Source: an uncultured Bacteroidales bacterium (GTDB lineage Bacteria; Bacteroidota; Bacteroidia; Bacteroidales; Bacteroidaceae). From it: 64,000 nucleotides of DNA. The translations under genes and the position numbers were made by a program. Position 1 is the stretch's first letter. The number at the start of each line of letters is the position of its first letter. Positions 39,050 to 48,494 of this stretch are shown here, piece by piece. Under the pieces are notes generated by a model. That model saw only the letters and a program-made list of their open reading frames with translations. It was not told the DNA's origin and did no database searches. The stretch spans positions 1-64,000 of the forward strand of contig CACZBC010000002.1 of NCBI GenBank assembly GCA_902779315.1, in the 5' to 3' direction.

Positions 39050-41197
39050 TCAGAAGTCTTTGCCCACAAACTCAGCTTCCTTGCTTATTGCTCCCTCTTT
39101 CGCCTTTGCCGAAGGTTGGCGGAAGTGATAGGAAACGCTGAATACGATGTTGGGGTAGGTGGGACGCACCCATGTCTCGCTGCTCAGGAACTCCGAGGAG
39201 CGGAGACTATGGTAGCGAGCCGTGTGGAAGAGGTCGTGAGCGACAATTCCCAACTGCAGTTTGCCTTGCAGGAGCGACTGGCGAGCCGCAAGGTCGAAAT
39301 AGACGTAAGCCCTTTCCCAACCTTGTGTGAGGTGATGTCCACTCACGAAATGTCCGTCAAATTGCAAGGCCGTGTTCTTTGCCAGACGGAAGTTGTTGAT
39401 CCATCCAATTGTGCCAGTCGTATTGTGCGTACTGGTGCAGCCTTCGTATTTGGCTCGGAAGTTGTGAAGGGACAAGTCGCCATTTGCCGTGAGTTGCCAC
39501 CATTTGGTGGGTTTCGTCGTAATTTGCAACTCCAGTCCTTTGCGCCATCCATTGCCAGCATTGATGATGCTGTCGAGCGTTACGCCTGCATCATAAGCTC
39601 GACGGATGTAGTCGACTACGCCCGTTCTGCGCCTTGCATAGACTGTTGCCGTCATTTGTGTCTGGCCAAACATCTTGCGCCATGAGAGTTCCATCGAATG
39701 GATGTACTCCGACTTGAGGTCTGGGTTGCCGATGATGCGTGTGTGATAGTCCTCGTAGGTAATGTATGGCTCGAGTTTCCAGATGCCAGGCCTGTTCGTA
39801 CGACGCGAATAGCCAAGCGTGAAAGTGCCTGCCTTGTCGGTCGTGTAGGCGAGGTGTGCTGAGGGGTAAAGCTCAGTATATCTTTTGTGGCGACTAGTAA
39901 TGGTGGGCAAGTCCATATCGTCCAAAAGGTGGTCGATGCGTAGTCCTGCATCGAATTGAAGTGGTCCGATGCGGTCGTTCACCTGAGCGTATTCGCTATG
40001 CGTCTGCCTTCGATAGTAGAAAGGAGCATAGAGGTCATCTTGCCAGACGAATGCTTGTTGCGGCAAGTCCCAATAGCAGATGCGATAGTCACCATGCTCG
40101 CTGTAAGTTGTGTACTGATAGCCTAGTTCAAGGGTGCCAGTCGGTCTGTAATGCAACTTGTAGGAGAAGGCTCCGTCGCAGTCCCAATGATGCTCAGTCT
40201 CATAGCCTCGCGTGCCTTCTTGTCGTGCTCCGTTCAGGTCGAACATGTTGCTCTCCGTGTATTCTTCCGAGAAACGGTCGTAGCGGAAACGGTTCGAGAT
40301 GTTGATTTCATCACCTCGTTCGTTCAGTTTCCAGGTGTAGTCGATAGCGGTTTGGAAGAGGTATTTCGTCAACTTGTAACGGTCGTGACTGTCAAGTAGT
40401 GGGGAACCTGTGCTTTCGTACATCATGTCACCACCTCTTGGATTGATGGTTCTGCCGCCTTGCAGGTCGATGTTGAGGCGGTGGAGGCCGTTGTTGAACT
40501 CATATCCGCCTTGTCCGATGTAGGTGCGGAAGTCGCGGAAACGGGTTCCGTCGGCATAGGAAGTGACAGTCGTGCCGTTTGCCGTGGTCTGCTTTTCCTG
40601 CTCGAACTGGCTTTTGTTGTGTATGTCGGAGCCTTGTCCTCCTACATATATATTATGGTGACCAGTTCTGTAGTTGATTTTCGTGTCAAGCGAAAGTGTG
40701 CCCCAAGTTGAGGCAGTACCGTTGACGGCAATGTCCCAGCCGTCCGTTTCGCTGCGTTTCGTTATGATGTTGATGATGCCAACGTCCCCATCGGACTTGT
40801 ATTTGGCGGATGGGGTGGTGAGGATCTCTATGTCCTTGATGCTGGCAGCACCAATCATCTGTAATGCCTCGGTTCCTGAGAGCGGCGATGGTTTTCCGTC
40901 CACATAAACGAGGAAATCCTGACTGCCGCGATAGGAAAGGCTTCCATCGGCATCCACAACGACTCCAGGTACAGCCCGCAGTACATCGAAAGCCGTCCCA
41001 CCTTGAGCCGTAAGCACTTGCGAAGCATCAATGCGTTGGCGGTCAAGACGATAACTGATGCGTTGTCTTTGCCCATTCACACTGACTTCTTGCATCAGAG
41101 TAGAGTCGGAGCGCTCCGACTTTTCCTGTGCTTGCAAGCATATTGTTGCAAGGCAGAAGCCCCAAACAAACATTAACTTTGGCTGAAGATGTGCCAT
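39050..41197 (-). CDS. TonB-dependent receptor-like outer-membrane beta-barrel protein
   Basis: A 715-residue protein with a signal peptide ending in LQA. A plug domain (residues 35-145) follows: LMQEVSVNGQR, VLRAVPGVVVDADG, SYRGSQDFLVYVDGKPSPLSG and EILTTPSAKYKSDGDVGIINI. The rest is a beta-barrel of the outer-membrane-receptor family 3 type (YPSAHLAYTTDKAGTFTLGYSRRTNRPG). It lacks the N-terminal carboxypeptidase-like extension and is shorter than SusC proteins, and no SusD gene is near. The ligand is unknown. The divergent promoters to it and the GH3 gene lie within 80 bases. Confidence 0.88.
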   Translation of the reverse strand: MAHLQPKLMFVWGFCLATICLQAQEKSERSDSTLMQEVSVNGQRQRISYRLDRQRIDASQVLTAQGGTAFDVLRAVPGVVVDADGSLSYRGSQDFLVYVDGKPSPLSGTEALQMIGAASIKDIEILTTPSAKYKSDGDVGIINIITKRSETDGWDIAVNGTASTWGTLSLDTKINYRTGHHNIYVGGQGSDIHNKSQFEQEKQTTANGTTVTSYADGTRFRDFRTYIGQGGYEFNNGLHRLNIDLQGGRTINPRGGDMMYESTGSPLLDSHDRYKLTKYLFQTAIDYTWKLNERGDEINISNRFRYDRFSEEYTESNMFDLNGARQEGTRGYETEHHWDCDGAFSYKLHYRPTGTLELGYQYTTYSEHGDYRICYWDLPQQAFVWQDDLYAPFYYRRQTHSEYAQVNDRIGPLQFDAGLRIDHLLDDMDLPTITSRHKRYTELYPSAHLAYTTDKAGTFTLGYSRRTNRPGIWKLEPYITYEDYHTRIIGNPDLKSEYIHSMELSWRKMFGQTQMTATVYARRRTGVVDYIRRAYDAGVTLDSIINAGNGWRKGLELQITTKPTKWWQLTANGDLSLHNFRAKYEGCTSTHNTTGTIGWINNFRLAKNTALQFDGHFVSGHHLTQGWERAYVYFDLAARQSLLQGKLQLGIVAHDLFHTARYHSLRSSEFLSSETWVRPTYPNIVFSVSYHFRQPSAKAKEGAISKEAEFVGKDF

Positions 41198-41225
41198 AAA
41201 ACGAAACTTTTTACCTTTGCCTTCG

Positions 41226-41233
41226 CAAAGTTA
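41226..41233 (-). promoter_or_regulatory. -7 element of the receptor gene
   Basis: TAACTTTG on the minus strand, about 28 bases before the start at 41197. Confidence 0.65.
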
Positions 41234-41276
41234 CACTTTTCTTGACGAAAACAGAAACAATGTGAAGATTAATTGC

Positions 41277-41284
41277 TATCTTTG
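41277..41284 (+). promoter_or_regulatory. -7 element of the first GH3 gene
   Basis: TATCTTTG, 18 bases before the ATG at 41303. Confidence 0.7.
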
Positions 41285-41302
41285 CAACAAAAACATACTA
41301 TT

Positions 41303-43417
41303 ATGACAAGAAATCACCCTTTCCAACGTCTATTGATGTTTGCTTGCTTGGCAGTTGCTTCTTTTTCCTTGCAAGCGCAAAAGTATCCTTATCAGAATCC
41401 CAACCTTAGTCCCAAGGAACGTGCCCTAGATCTTTGTGGCAGGCTGAAGCTCGAGGAAAAGGTCGGACTGATGATGAATTCCTCGAAACCTGTCGAGCGG
41501 CTCGATGTGCCTGTCTTCCAATGGTGGAGCGAAGCCCTTCATGGCGTAGGTCGTAATGGAAATGCCACAGTCTTCCCCATTACGATGGGTATGGCTGCGA
41601 CGTTCGACACGCTACTCGTGGAAAAGATTTTCACGGCAGTAAGCGATGAGGCTCGCATCAAGCACAACAAGGCACATCGGCTCGGAACTCAGAGAGAAAT
41701 GTATCAAGGTCTCTCTTTCTGGACGCCGAACATCAATATTTTCCGTGATCCGCGATGGGGCAGGGGACAGGAGACTTATGGCGAAGACCCGTATCTAACG
41801 GCTGTTATGGGAAAGAGCGTGGTGCGAGGCCTGCAGGGACCTGCCGATTCTCATTACCAGAAATTGCTGGCTTGCGCTAAGCACTATGCCGTTCACAGCG
41901 GTCCTGAATGGAGCCGTCACCGCTATAATGCCGAGAACATCAAGCTCAGGGATCTTCATGAGACCTATCTCTATGCCTTCCGTGCTTTGGTGAAAGAGGC
42001 GAAAGTGGCTGAGATTATGTGCGCTTACAATAGGTTCGAAGGCAAACCTTGCTGCGGAAGTGACCGCCTCTTGCAGCAGATTCTGCGCGAGGAATGGGGC
42101 TTCGATGGCTTGGTTACCAGCGATTGTGGTGCCATCGACGACTTCTGGAAAGACTACGGACATCATTACAGCAAAAACAAGACCGAGGCAACCAGTCAAG
42201 CAGTCATAGCTGGAACGGATGTCGAATGTGGCAGCAGTTACGGCAGCCTTGTGGATGGTGTGAAGGAAGGGCGCATCAAGGAGGAAACCATCGACAAGAG
42301 TCTCATCCGTTTGCTTGAGGCACGTTTCCGCCTTGGCGACTTCGATGACCCCAGCCTCAATCCATGGAATAAGATTCCTGAGGAGCGTCTCTGCTGCAAG
42401 GAACATAGTGACTTGGCGCTCGAGGCTGCCCGCAAGAGCATAGTTTTGCTGCGAAACGAGAAGAATATCCTGCCACTTTCCGAGAACGACACGCAAGGCC
42501 TTTACATAATGGGCCCGAATGCTAATGACGAGGAAATGCAGTGGGGCAACTACAACGGATTCCCTCTTCATACAATCACTTTGGCAGAAGGCATCAAAGC
42601 TATCAACCCGTCAGCAACTTTAATTCCTTGGAAGAGAGATGTCCAGCAGCAGGTTGAGGCCGCAGCAAACGCTAAGACAGTCATCTTCTGTGGCGGCATT
42701 TCACCACGTCTTGAGGGTGAGGAGATGAATGTTAATGAACCGGGCTTCAAGGGAGGTGACCGAACCATGATAGAAATGCCGCAGGATCAGCGTGATATCC
42801 TTGCCGCACTCCATAAGGCCGGCAAGCGCGTCATTCTTGCAATCTGCTCTGGCAGTGCGATGGGACTTGTTCCAGAGCAACAATCGACTGATGCCATCCT
42901 GCAAGTTTGGTACGGAGGTCAGGCTGGAGGACAGGCTGTGGCAGAAGTTCTCTTCGGTCGTGTCAATCCGAGTGGCCGTCTGCCCATCACGTTCTATCGT
43001 AATGTGGACCAACTGCCCGACTTCGAGGACTACAATATGGAAGGGCATACTTATCGCTTCTTCCGTGGCGAGCCGCTTTATCCCTTTGGTTATGGCCTCA
43101 GTTACAGCAAGTTCGTTTATGGGAAGCCGCGTTTTGCAGATGGCAAGTTGACACTTTCCGTCAGCAACAAGAGCAAGCGGGACGGTGAAGAAACCGTGCT
43201 TGTATATTTAAGTAAGGTAGGAGATACGGACGGACCTATCCGTACTTTGAGAGCTTTCCAGCGTGTTGAAGTGCCAGCAGGAAGCACTCAAACAGTCAAC
43301 ATTCCTCTGCCAGACAGCGCTTTTGAATGGTGGGATGTGAAGTCGAATGCCATGAGAATCCTGTCCGGACAATATGTCATCCAAGTAGGTAACCAACGTT
43401 TGAAAATCAACAGATAA
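41303..43417 (+). CDS. Exported GH3 glycosidase, beta-xylosidase type
   Basis: The ATG at 41303 gives a signal peptide (ending SFSLQA) and 704 residues. The GH3 barrel carries WWSEALHGVGRNG, SFWTPNINIFRDPRWGRGQET and the nucleophile motif GLVTSDCGAIDDF with Asp274. The second domain has FCGGISPRLEGEEM, and a fibronectin-III-like end has YPFGYGLSYSKF. The HGV and SDCGAI wording is that of beta-xylosidase or arabinosidase-like GH3 enzymes rather than BglX. The next gene, another GH3, begins 10 bases downstream, so the two form an operon acting on the same glycan, probably in the periplasm. Confidence 0.92.
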   Translation: MTRNHPFQRLLMFACLAVASFSLQAQKYPYQNPNLSPKERALDLCGRLKLEEKVGLMMNSSKPVERLDVPVFQWWSEALHGVGRNGNATVFPITMGMAATFDTLLVEKIFTAVSDEARIKHNKAHRLGTQREMYQGLSFWTPNINIFRDPRWGRGQETYGEDPYLTAVMGKSVVRGLQGPADSHYQKLLACAKHYAVHSGPEWSRHRYNAENIKLRDLHETYLYAFRALVKEAKVAEIMCAYNRFEGKPCCGSDRLLQQILREEWGFDGLVTSDCGAIDDFWKDYGHHYSKNKTEATSQAVIAGTDVECGSSYGSLVDGVKEGRIKEETIDKSLIRLLEARFRLGDFDDPSLNPWNKIPEERLCCKEHSDLALEAARKSIVLLRNEKNILPLSENDTQGLYIMGPNANDEEMQWGNYNGFPLHTITLAEGIKAINPSATLIPWKRDVQQQVEAAANAKTVIFCGGISPRLEGEEMNVNEPGFKGGDRTMIEMPQDQRDILAALHKAGKRVILAICSGSAMGLVPEQQSTDAILQVWYGGQAGGQAVAEVLFGRVNPSGRLPITFYRNVDQLPDFEDYNMEGHTYRFFRGEPLYPFGYGLSYSKFVYGKPRFADGKLTLSVSNKSKRDGEETVLVYLSKVGDTDGPIRTLRAFQRVEVPAGSTQTVNIPLPDSAFEWWDVKSNAMRILSGQYVIQVGNQRLKINR

Positions 43418-43427
43418 GATAGTAACC

Positions 43428-45875
43428 ATGGAAAAAAGTCTTTTAATTTCAGTCCTTATGTGTGCTGCCATAGTATTACCAGCTCGTTCGCAATGTATTC
43501 CTCGCGATGAGAAAGTCGAAGCGCAGGTTGAGGCTTTACTTGCCAAGATGTCCCTCCGTGAAAAAGTTGGGCAGATGTGTGAACTCGCTATCGATAAGGT
43601 GGCTCAGAATCCGATGGCCGGTAATGCCTCGCAGACCTTAGCAGGAGGATTGCTTTCGGCCGATGCAGTGAACAATGTATTTGGCCAATACAAGGTGGGC
43701 TCCATTTTGAATGTCCCGTTTGGGACAGCCCAGACGCCCGAAAAGTGGTCGGACATCATCCGCGCCCTCAACCTTGCTTCCCTTGAGCAATGTGGCGTAC
43801 CTGAAATTTATGGTGTCGACCAGATACATGGTGCCAGCTATACTTGGGGCGCGACACTCTTTCCGCAAGAAGTGGGACAAGGTTCCAGTTTCAATCCTGC
43901 CATTCCTCATCGAATAGGAGAGATAACTGCCTACGAGACAAGGGCTTGCCTCATTCCTTGGGTTTATTCGCCTGTGATGGATATCGCCCGCTCTCCGCTT
44001 TGGCCTCGAGTGTGGGAAAGCTTCGGAGAAGATGTGTTGCTGAACGGTATCATGGCTTCCGAGTTGACACGCGGCTTGCAGGGAGAAGATCTTAATAACT
44101 TGGGAATGAACAATGTGGCGGCTTGTCTGAAGCATTACTTGGCATATGGAGCTGCCGTGAGCGGCAAGGACCGTACGCCATCGAGCGTCACCTATCGCGA
44201 CATGATGGAGAAGTATTTCCAGCCTTTCCGTATGTGTTGCGAGGCAGGAGCCTTAAGTCTGATGGTCAACTCGGCCAATAACAACGGTGTTCCCTTCCAT
44301 GCAAATCATCGTCTTTTGACAGAGTGGCTGAAGGAAGGACTTGATTGGGACGGCATGATTGTAACAGACTGGGCGGATATTGACAACATTTGGAGACGAG
44401 ATCATGTTGCCGCTAACAAGAAAGAAGCCATTGCTCTCGCCATTAATGCGGGAATTGATATGACGATGGACCCCTATTCGACGGACTTTTGCGACCTGCT
44501 TGTCGAACTCGTGAACGAAGGCAAAGTTCCTCAGTCGCGCATAGACGATGCCGTTCGTCGCATTCTTCGATTGAAGATTCGCATCGGTTTGATGGACCGT
44601 TCTACTTGGGACATTCCTTACGGAACCCTGGAAAAGGGAAAGGCGAAGAAGGGCAAGAAGGCTCCGAATACTTTGTCTGCGATGTATCCCGACTTTGGAA
44701 GCGACAAGTTTGCTCAAGAGGCGACGAAAATGGCGGAAGAATGTATGGTACTGCTCAAAAACGAGCAATCTGTCTTGCCGCTGAAGAAGGGAACCAAGTT
44801 GTTTGTCTGTGGTCCTAATGCCAACTCTTTCCGCACTATGAATGGGGGCTGGACGTATGCTTGGCAAGGCAACCAGACTGACGATATTGCCAAGAAGATA
44901 GGCAAGTACAGGACTTTCCTGGGAGCCCTCGAGGAGAAGTTCGGCAAGGAGAATGTCTCGTTTGGCGAGATGGTTCGCTATGATGCCAGAAACTTCAACC
45001 TCGACCATAAAGTGCCTGAAGACTCGCAGAATGGTGGCTCAACTGCAGGCAAGATTGCTGCCGCAGACGTGATTGTGGCATTTGTGGGCGAGAATTCTTA
45101 TACGGAAACGCCAGGCAATATTGATGACCTCAGTCTTTCGCCCAACCAACGGGAAATGGTGAAGTCGCTGGCGAGCTACGGCAAACCTATTGTGCTTGTG
45201 CTGAACGAGGGTCGGCCTCGCATTTTGAGCGAGATTGAGCCCTTGGCGAAGGCAGTTGTTCACACCTTCCTGCCTGGCAATTATGGTGGTGATGCGCTTG
45301 CAAATCTCCTTTCCGGAGAAGCCAATTTCTCTGGTCGAATGCCCTATACTTACCCGAAACATCACGGCTCGTTCATCACCTACGACTGCAAGCCTTGCGA
45401 GTATGTCGAGACGATGGCTGGCGCATACAACTATGATGCCAACACCACAGTACAATGGACTTTTGGCTCCGGCATTTCCTATTCCGAGGTGAAGTATGCC
45501 AACCTGCGTGTCGAGACACCTAAAGCAGCGGGAAAAGTCCAGCCCAGCAAAGGTTTCTCTCCGAAGACGGCGGCAGGAACGAAGTACGACGAAGACATTC
45601 GATTCAGCGTAGATGTCACGAATCAGTCGGACAGAAAGGTAAAGGAACCGGTTCTCCTCTTTGTTTCCGACCTTGTTGCTTCGCTGACGCCCGATGTCAA
45701 GAGGCTGCGTGCCTTTACTAAGGTGGAACTTGATGCTCACGAAACGAAGACGGTTACATTCAATGTCCGGCCTTCCGACCTGGCCTTCGTGAACGAGGAT
45801 CTAGAGTGGGTTCTCGAGCCTGGAAAGTTCAGGGCGGCAGTTGGAAATCAGCGTGTCGAGTTCTCCCTCGAGTAA
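43428..45875 (+). CDS. Exported GH3 beta-glucosidase type
   Basis: An 815-residue protein with a signal peptide (ending LPARS). The barrel shows LREKVGQMCEL, YGVDQIHGASYTWGATLFPQ, the substrate-binding SPVMDIARSPLWPRVWESFGED and the nucleophile motif DGMIVTDWADI with Asp314. The second domain has FVGENSYTETPGNIDDLSL, and the C-terminal fibronectin-III-like domain ends EPGKFRAAVGNQRVEFSL. This is the BglX/exo-beta-glucosidase branch. The pairing with a xylosidase-type GH3 10 bases upstream suggests joint work on a mixed glucan or xyloglucan. The gene is complete. Confidence 0.93.
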   Translation: MEKSLLISVLMCAAIVLPARSQCIPRDEKVEAQVEALLAKMSLREKVGQMCELAIDKVAQNPMAGNASQTLAGGLLSADAVNNVFGQYKVGSILNVPFGTAQTPEKWSDIIRALNLASLEQCGVPEIYGVDQIHGASYTWGATLFPQEVGQGSSFNPAIPHRIGEITAYETRACLIPWVYSPVMDIARSPLWPRVWESFGEDVLLNGIMASELTRGLQGEDLNNLGMNNVAACLKHYLAYGAAVSGKDRTPSSVTYRDMMEKYFQPFRMCCEAGALSLMVNSANNNGVPFHANHRLLTEWLKEGLDWDGMIVTDWADIDNIWRRDHVAANKKEAIALAINAGIDMTMDPYSTDFCDLLVELVNEGKVPQSRIDDAVRRILRLKIRIGLMDRSTWDIPYGTLEKGKAKKGKKAPNTLSAMYPDFGSDKFAQEATKMAEECMVLLKNEQSVLPLKKGTKLFVCGPNANSFRTMNGGWTYAWQGNQTDDIAKKIGKYRTFLGALEEKFGKENVSFGEMVRYDARNFNLDHKVPEDSQNGGSTAGKIAAADVIVAFVGENSYTETPGNIDDLSLSPNQREMVKSLASYGKPIVLVLNEGRPRILSEIEPLAKAVVHTFLPGNYGGDALANLLSGEANFSGRMPYTYPKHHGSFITYDCKPCEYVETMAGAYNYDANTTVQWTFGSGISYSEVKYANLRVETPKAAGKVQPSKGFSPKTAAGTKYDEDIRFSVDVTNQSDRKVKEPVLLFVSDLVASLTPDVKRLRAFTKVELDAHETKTVTFNVRPSDLAFVNEDLEWVLEPGKFRAAVGNQRVEFSLE

Positions 45876-45895
45876 CTGGGCGTACTTGGTTTCCG

Positions 45896-45983
45896 AACAA
45901 CTACAGTGTCGTTGCCAAACGTAACACTATACGTTTGCGATTTTAACGTGTTACGTTTGGCAACTTAACGTGTTACGTTTTGA
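45896..45983 (-). repeat. 22-bp repeat cluster 6 (four units)
   Basis: Units at 45896-45917, 45918-45939, 45940-45961 and 45962-45983. The second reads as the inverse of its neighbours in its core (AACGTAACACTATACG), so the cluster is partly mirrored. The outer unit carries GGCAACGACACTGTAGTTG as in cluster 5. Confidence 0.88.
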
Positions 45984-46010
45984 TTTTAACTGTAGGTCGT
46001 TTCCAGACAT

Positions 46011-46045
46011 AAAAAAACAACCCGGGGCACGAATGCCGCCGGATT
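46011..46045 (-). terminator. Terminator of tRNA-fMet
   Basis: On the minus strand the stem AATCCGG/CCGGGTT, extended by GGCA/TGCC inside, is followed by TTGTTTTTTT. It ends 13 bases behind the tRNA. Confidence 0.75.
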
Positions 46046-46058
46046 GCTACCACCCTCG

Positions 46059-46131
46059 TTGCGGGAGCCCGACTCGAACGGGCGACCTCCAGGTTATGAG
46101 CCTGACGAGCTACCAACTGCTCTACCCCGCG
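46059..46131 (-). tRNA. Initiator tRNA-Met (anticodon CAT)
   Basis: The minus-strand cloverleaf starts CGCGGGG and ends CCCGCAA, leaving the C1/A72 mismatch that marks initiator tRNAs. The anticodon loop is CTCATAA on a stem with GG/CC pairs (GTCAGG/CCTGG). The CCA end is not encoded (CGA follows), so the cca product is needed. Confidence 0.93.
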
Positions 46132-46152
46132 ATATTCTTCTTAAAAGCGCTG

Positions 46153-46160
46153 CAAAGGTA
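46153..46160 (-). promoter_or_regulatory. -7 element of tRNA-fMet
   Basis: TACCTTTG on the minus strand, followed by GCAGCGC, 21 bases before the tRNA. Confidence 0.7.
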
Positions 46161-46298
46161 AGACGAAATTCCTAATCTGCCAAATTATTTAACTAAAATT
46201 TGTGCCACAAAATGCCTTTTTCTGCCTTTTCTTGCACAAAGTGTGGTTGTTTGAGCATTTTTAACACCTGAAAAGTGCACAAATTAAAGAAAATGTGC

Positions 46299-46306
46299 TA
46301 TCTTTG
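46299..46306 (+). promoter_or_regulatory. -7 element of the TetR regulator gene
   Basis: TATCTTTG ending 8 bases before the ATG at 46315, so the leader is very short. The sequence upstream carries two TGCCTTTTTC/TGCCTTTTCT words (46212-46234). Confidence 0.7.
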
Positions 46307-46314
46307 CAAACGAA

Positions 46315-46923
46315 ATGGCAGTAGTTAAGACACGAATCAAACTAGTAGATGTGGCGCGACAATTGTTCGCTAAGAATGGTCTCGAGAACACCACAATGAA
46401 CGACATTGCCCAGGCATCGGGCAAAGGTCGGCGTACCTTATATACCTATTTTAAAAGCAAGGACGAGATCTATTGGGCAGTCATAGAGGGCGAGTTGGAG
46501 CGCATCAACGAGAAGATGAACGATGTGGCAACTCAACCGATGGAGCCCGAAGACAAGCTTGTGGAAGTCATCTACACCCATCTCAACATGATAAAAGAGG
46601 CTGTACAACGCAATGGAAACCTCCGAGCAGAGTTCTTCCGCAACATCATTATGGTGGAAAAAGTGCGCAAGAACTTTGACCGCAACGAGCAACGACTCTT
46701 TGCTTCCATCATGGCGGAGGGTGTTCAGCAAGGCCGTTTCGAGATAGACAGCATCCCTCTATGCTCGGACATCATGCACTATTGCGTCAAGGGATTGGAG
46801 ATTCCCTACATCTACGGCCGTTTGGCAGACGGGATGCCTCAAGGAATGAGTCGCGGCATCGTGCAAAAGCTGATACATAAAGCCTTGAGCCGACAAGAGC
46901 GACATGTAAGCCAGTATCTCTAG
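46315..46923 (+). CDS. TetR/AcrR family transcriptional regulator
   Basis: A 202-residue regulator. The N-terminal helix-turn-helix (residues 8-50) reads LVDVARQLFAKNGLENTT, then MNDIAQASGKGRRTLYTYFKSKDEIYW, the standard TetR DNA-binding layout. The C-terminal ligand domain is helical and unassigned. fabG begins 38 bases downstream and a pseudouridine synthase follows, an order I associate with Bacteroidales. A link to fatty-acid synthesis control is likely from position, but the ligand is unknown. Confidence 0.92.
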   Translation: MAVVKTRIKLVDVARQLFAKNGLENTTMNDIAQASGKGRRTLYTYFKSKDEIYWAVIEGELERINEKMNDVATQPMEPEDKLVEVIYTHLNMIKEAVQRNGNLRAEFFRNIIMVEKVRKNFDRNEQRLFASIMAEGVQQGRFEIDSIPLCSDIMHYCVKGLEIPYIYGRLADGMPQGMSRGIVQKLIHKALSRQERHVSQYL

Positions 46924-46961
46924 GAAATCAAAAGCCAGGAATTTAAAGTTAAGAAACAAAT

Positions 46962-47720
46962 ATGGGATTATTAGAAGGAAAGACCGCACTCATCACGGGT
47001 GCAGCAAGAGGCATCGGTAAGGCGATTGCCCTGAAGTTTGCCTCAGAAGGCGCAAATATAGCATTCACAGACCTCGTCCTCAACGACGAAATGGCTGCCG
47101 GACTGGAAGCCACACGCAAGGAAATCGAGGCAGTCGGCGTGACTTGTCGGGCTTATGCAGGTAATGCAGCCGATTTCGCTGCTACCGAAGAGGTCGTAAA
47201 GAAGATAAAGGAAGACTTCGGCACAATCGATATCCTGGTCAACAACGCAGGTATCACGAAGGACGGACTCATGCTTCGAATGACCGAACAACAATGGGAT
47301 GCCGTCATCAACGTTAACCTGAAGAGCACCTTCAACTTTACGCATGCATGTGTTCCCGTCATGATGAGACAAAGAGGCGGCAGCATCATCAACATGGCCA
47401 GCGTGGTAGGCGTTCACGGCAATGCAGGTCAGGCAAACTATGCAGCCTCCAAGGCCGGCATGATAGCCCTTGCAAAGAGCATCGCACAGGAAATGGGTCC
47501 GAAAGGCATCCGTGCAAACGCCATCGCTCCTGGCTTTATTGAAACAGCTATGACGGCTCAGCTTAGCGAAGAGATTCGCGAGGAATGGAAGAAGAAGATA
47601 CCTCTTCGTCGAGGCGGTCAGGTAGAGGATATTGCCAACGTGGCAACATTCCTTGCCAGCGACATGAGCAGCTACGTTAGCGGCCAAGTCATCCAAGTGG
47701 ATGGCGGCATGAATATGTGA
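46962..47720 (+). CDS. fabG: 3-oxoacyl-[acyl-carrier-protein] reductase
   Basis: A 252-residue short-chain dehydrogenase. It shows the NADPH motif TGAARGIGKAIALKF, NNAGITKDGLML, the catalytic Ser in NMASVVGVHG and YAASKAGM with the Tyr-Lys pair, and the C-terminal SGQVIQVDGGM of FabG. It reduces beta-ketoacyl-ACP in type II fatty-acid synthesis. It overlaps the next gene by one base (TGATG). Confidence 0.95.
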   Translation: MGLLEGKTALITGAARGIGKAIALKFASEGANIAFTDLVLNDEMAAGLEATRKEIEAVGVTCRAYAGNAADFAATEEVVKKIKEDFGTIDILVNNAGITKDGLMLRMTEQQWDAVINVNLKSTFNFTHACVPVMMRQRGGSIINMASVVGVHGNAGQANYAASKAGMIALAKSIAQEMGPKGIRANAIAPGFIETAMTAQLSEEIREEWKKKIPLRRGGQVEDIANVATFLASDMSSYVSGQVIQVDGGMNM

Positions 47721-48403
47721 TGACTGTCTTATACGAAGATAATCATCTGATAGCTGTCTCAAAAAGAGTAGGGGACATCGTGCAGGGCGACAAGACTGGC
47801 GATGTCCCTTTGTCTGATTTAGTTAAGACTTACATTAAGGACAAGTATCAGAAGCCTGGCAACGTCTATCTTGGAGTCGTTCACAGGTTGGATCGTCCTG
47901 TCAGCGGTGTGGTGCTTTTTGCCAAGACAAGCAAGGCTTTGCCTCGACTCAACAAGATGTTTGCCGAACATCAGGCAGTCAGGAAAACGTATCTGGCGAT
48001 AGTCGCTAACAAGCCTCCGCAGCAAGAAGGGACGCTTACACATTGGCTGACGCGCAACGAAAAGCAGAACACAGCCAGAGCTTATGACCGAGAAGTGCCT
48101 GGCAGCAAGAAAGCTGTGCTCGACTATCGTGTAGTCGCTCAGTCGGAACGCTACTTCTTGCTCGAGATAGAACTGCATACGGGTCGTCATCATCAGATTC
48201 GTTGTCAACTTGCAAAGATGGGTTGTCCCATTCGAGGCGACCTGAAGTATGGTGCTCCACGCAGCAATCCGGATGGGGGAATCTCGCTTCATGCTTGGCG
48301 TCTCTCTTTGGAACATCCAGTTTCACACGTTCCTCTCACAATCGAAGCACCAGTTCCTGAAGAACGACTCTGGCAAGAGATAGTTGCGGCACGAATTTGT
48401 TAA
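47720..48403 (+). CDS. RluA-family pseudouridine synthase
   Basis: The ATG at 47720 is preferred over the in-frame GTG before it. The 227-residue enzyme has the core motif VHRLDRPVSGVVLFAKT with the catalytic Asp (about residue 56), ALLDYR-like AVLDYRVV and the LHTGRHHQIRCQLA motif. No S4 domain is present, as in short RluA/TruC-like members. The RNA target cannot be assigned. It is coupled to fabG by stop-start overlap. Confidence 0.92.
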   Translation: MTVLYEDNHLIAVSKRVGDIVQGDKTGDVPLSDLVKTYIKDKYQKPGNVYLGVVHRLDRPVSGVVLFAKTSKALPRLNKMFAEHQAVRKTYLAIVANKPPQQEGTLTHWLTRNEKQNTARAYDREVPGSKKAVLDYRVVAQSERYFLLEIELHTGRHHQIRCQLAKMGCPIRGDLKYGAPRSNPDGGISLHAWRLSLEHPVSHVPLTIEAPVPEERLWQEIVAARIC

Positions 48404-48418
48404 TGTTTCCAACTATTT

Positions 48419-48471
48419 CACACAAAATTTTTTATTTTGTGTGGCAGAGTGAAGAGTTTTTCGTACATTTG
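48419..48471 (+). promoter_or_regulatory. tamB promoter with upstream palindrome
   Basis: The -7 element TACATTTG is at 48464-48471, 23 bases before the start. A palindrome CACACAAAAT / ATTTTGTGTG lies at 48419-48443 with a T5 loop, 20 bases upstream of the -7. It may be an operator or an end signal for the gene before; it shares ACAAAAT/ATTTTGT with 36152-36166. Confidence 0.6.
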
Positions 48472-48494
48472 TGTCTTGAAAGTGCTTTCAGAGG

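Noticed and set aside
41303..45875. The two GH3 genes as one split or duplicated gene
   Set aside because: Each has its own signal peptide, nucleophile motif and C-terminal domain, and their wording belongs to different GH3 branches.
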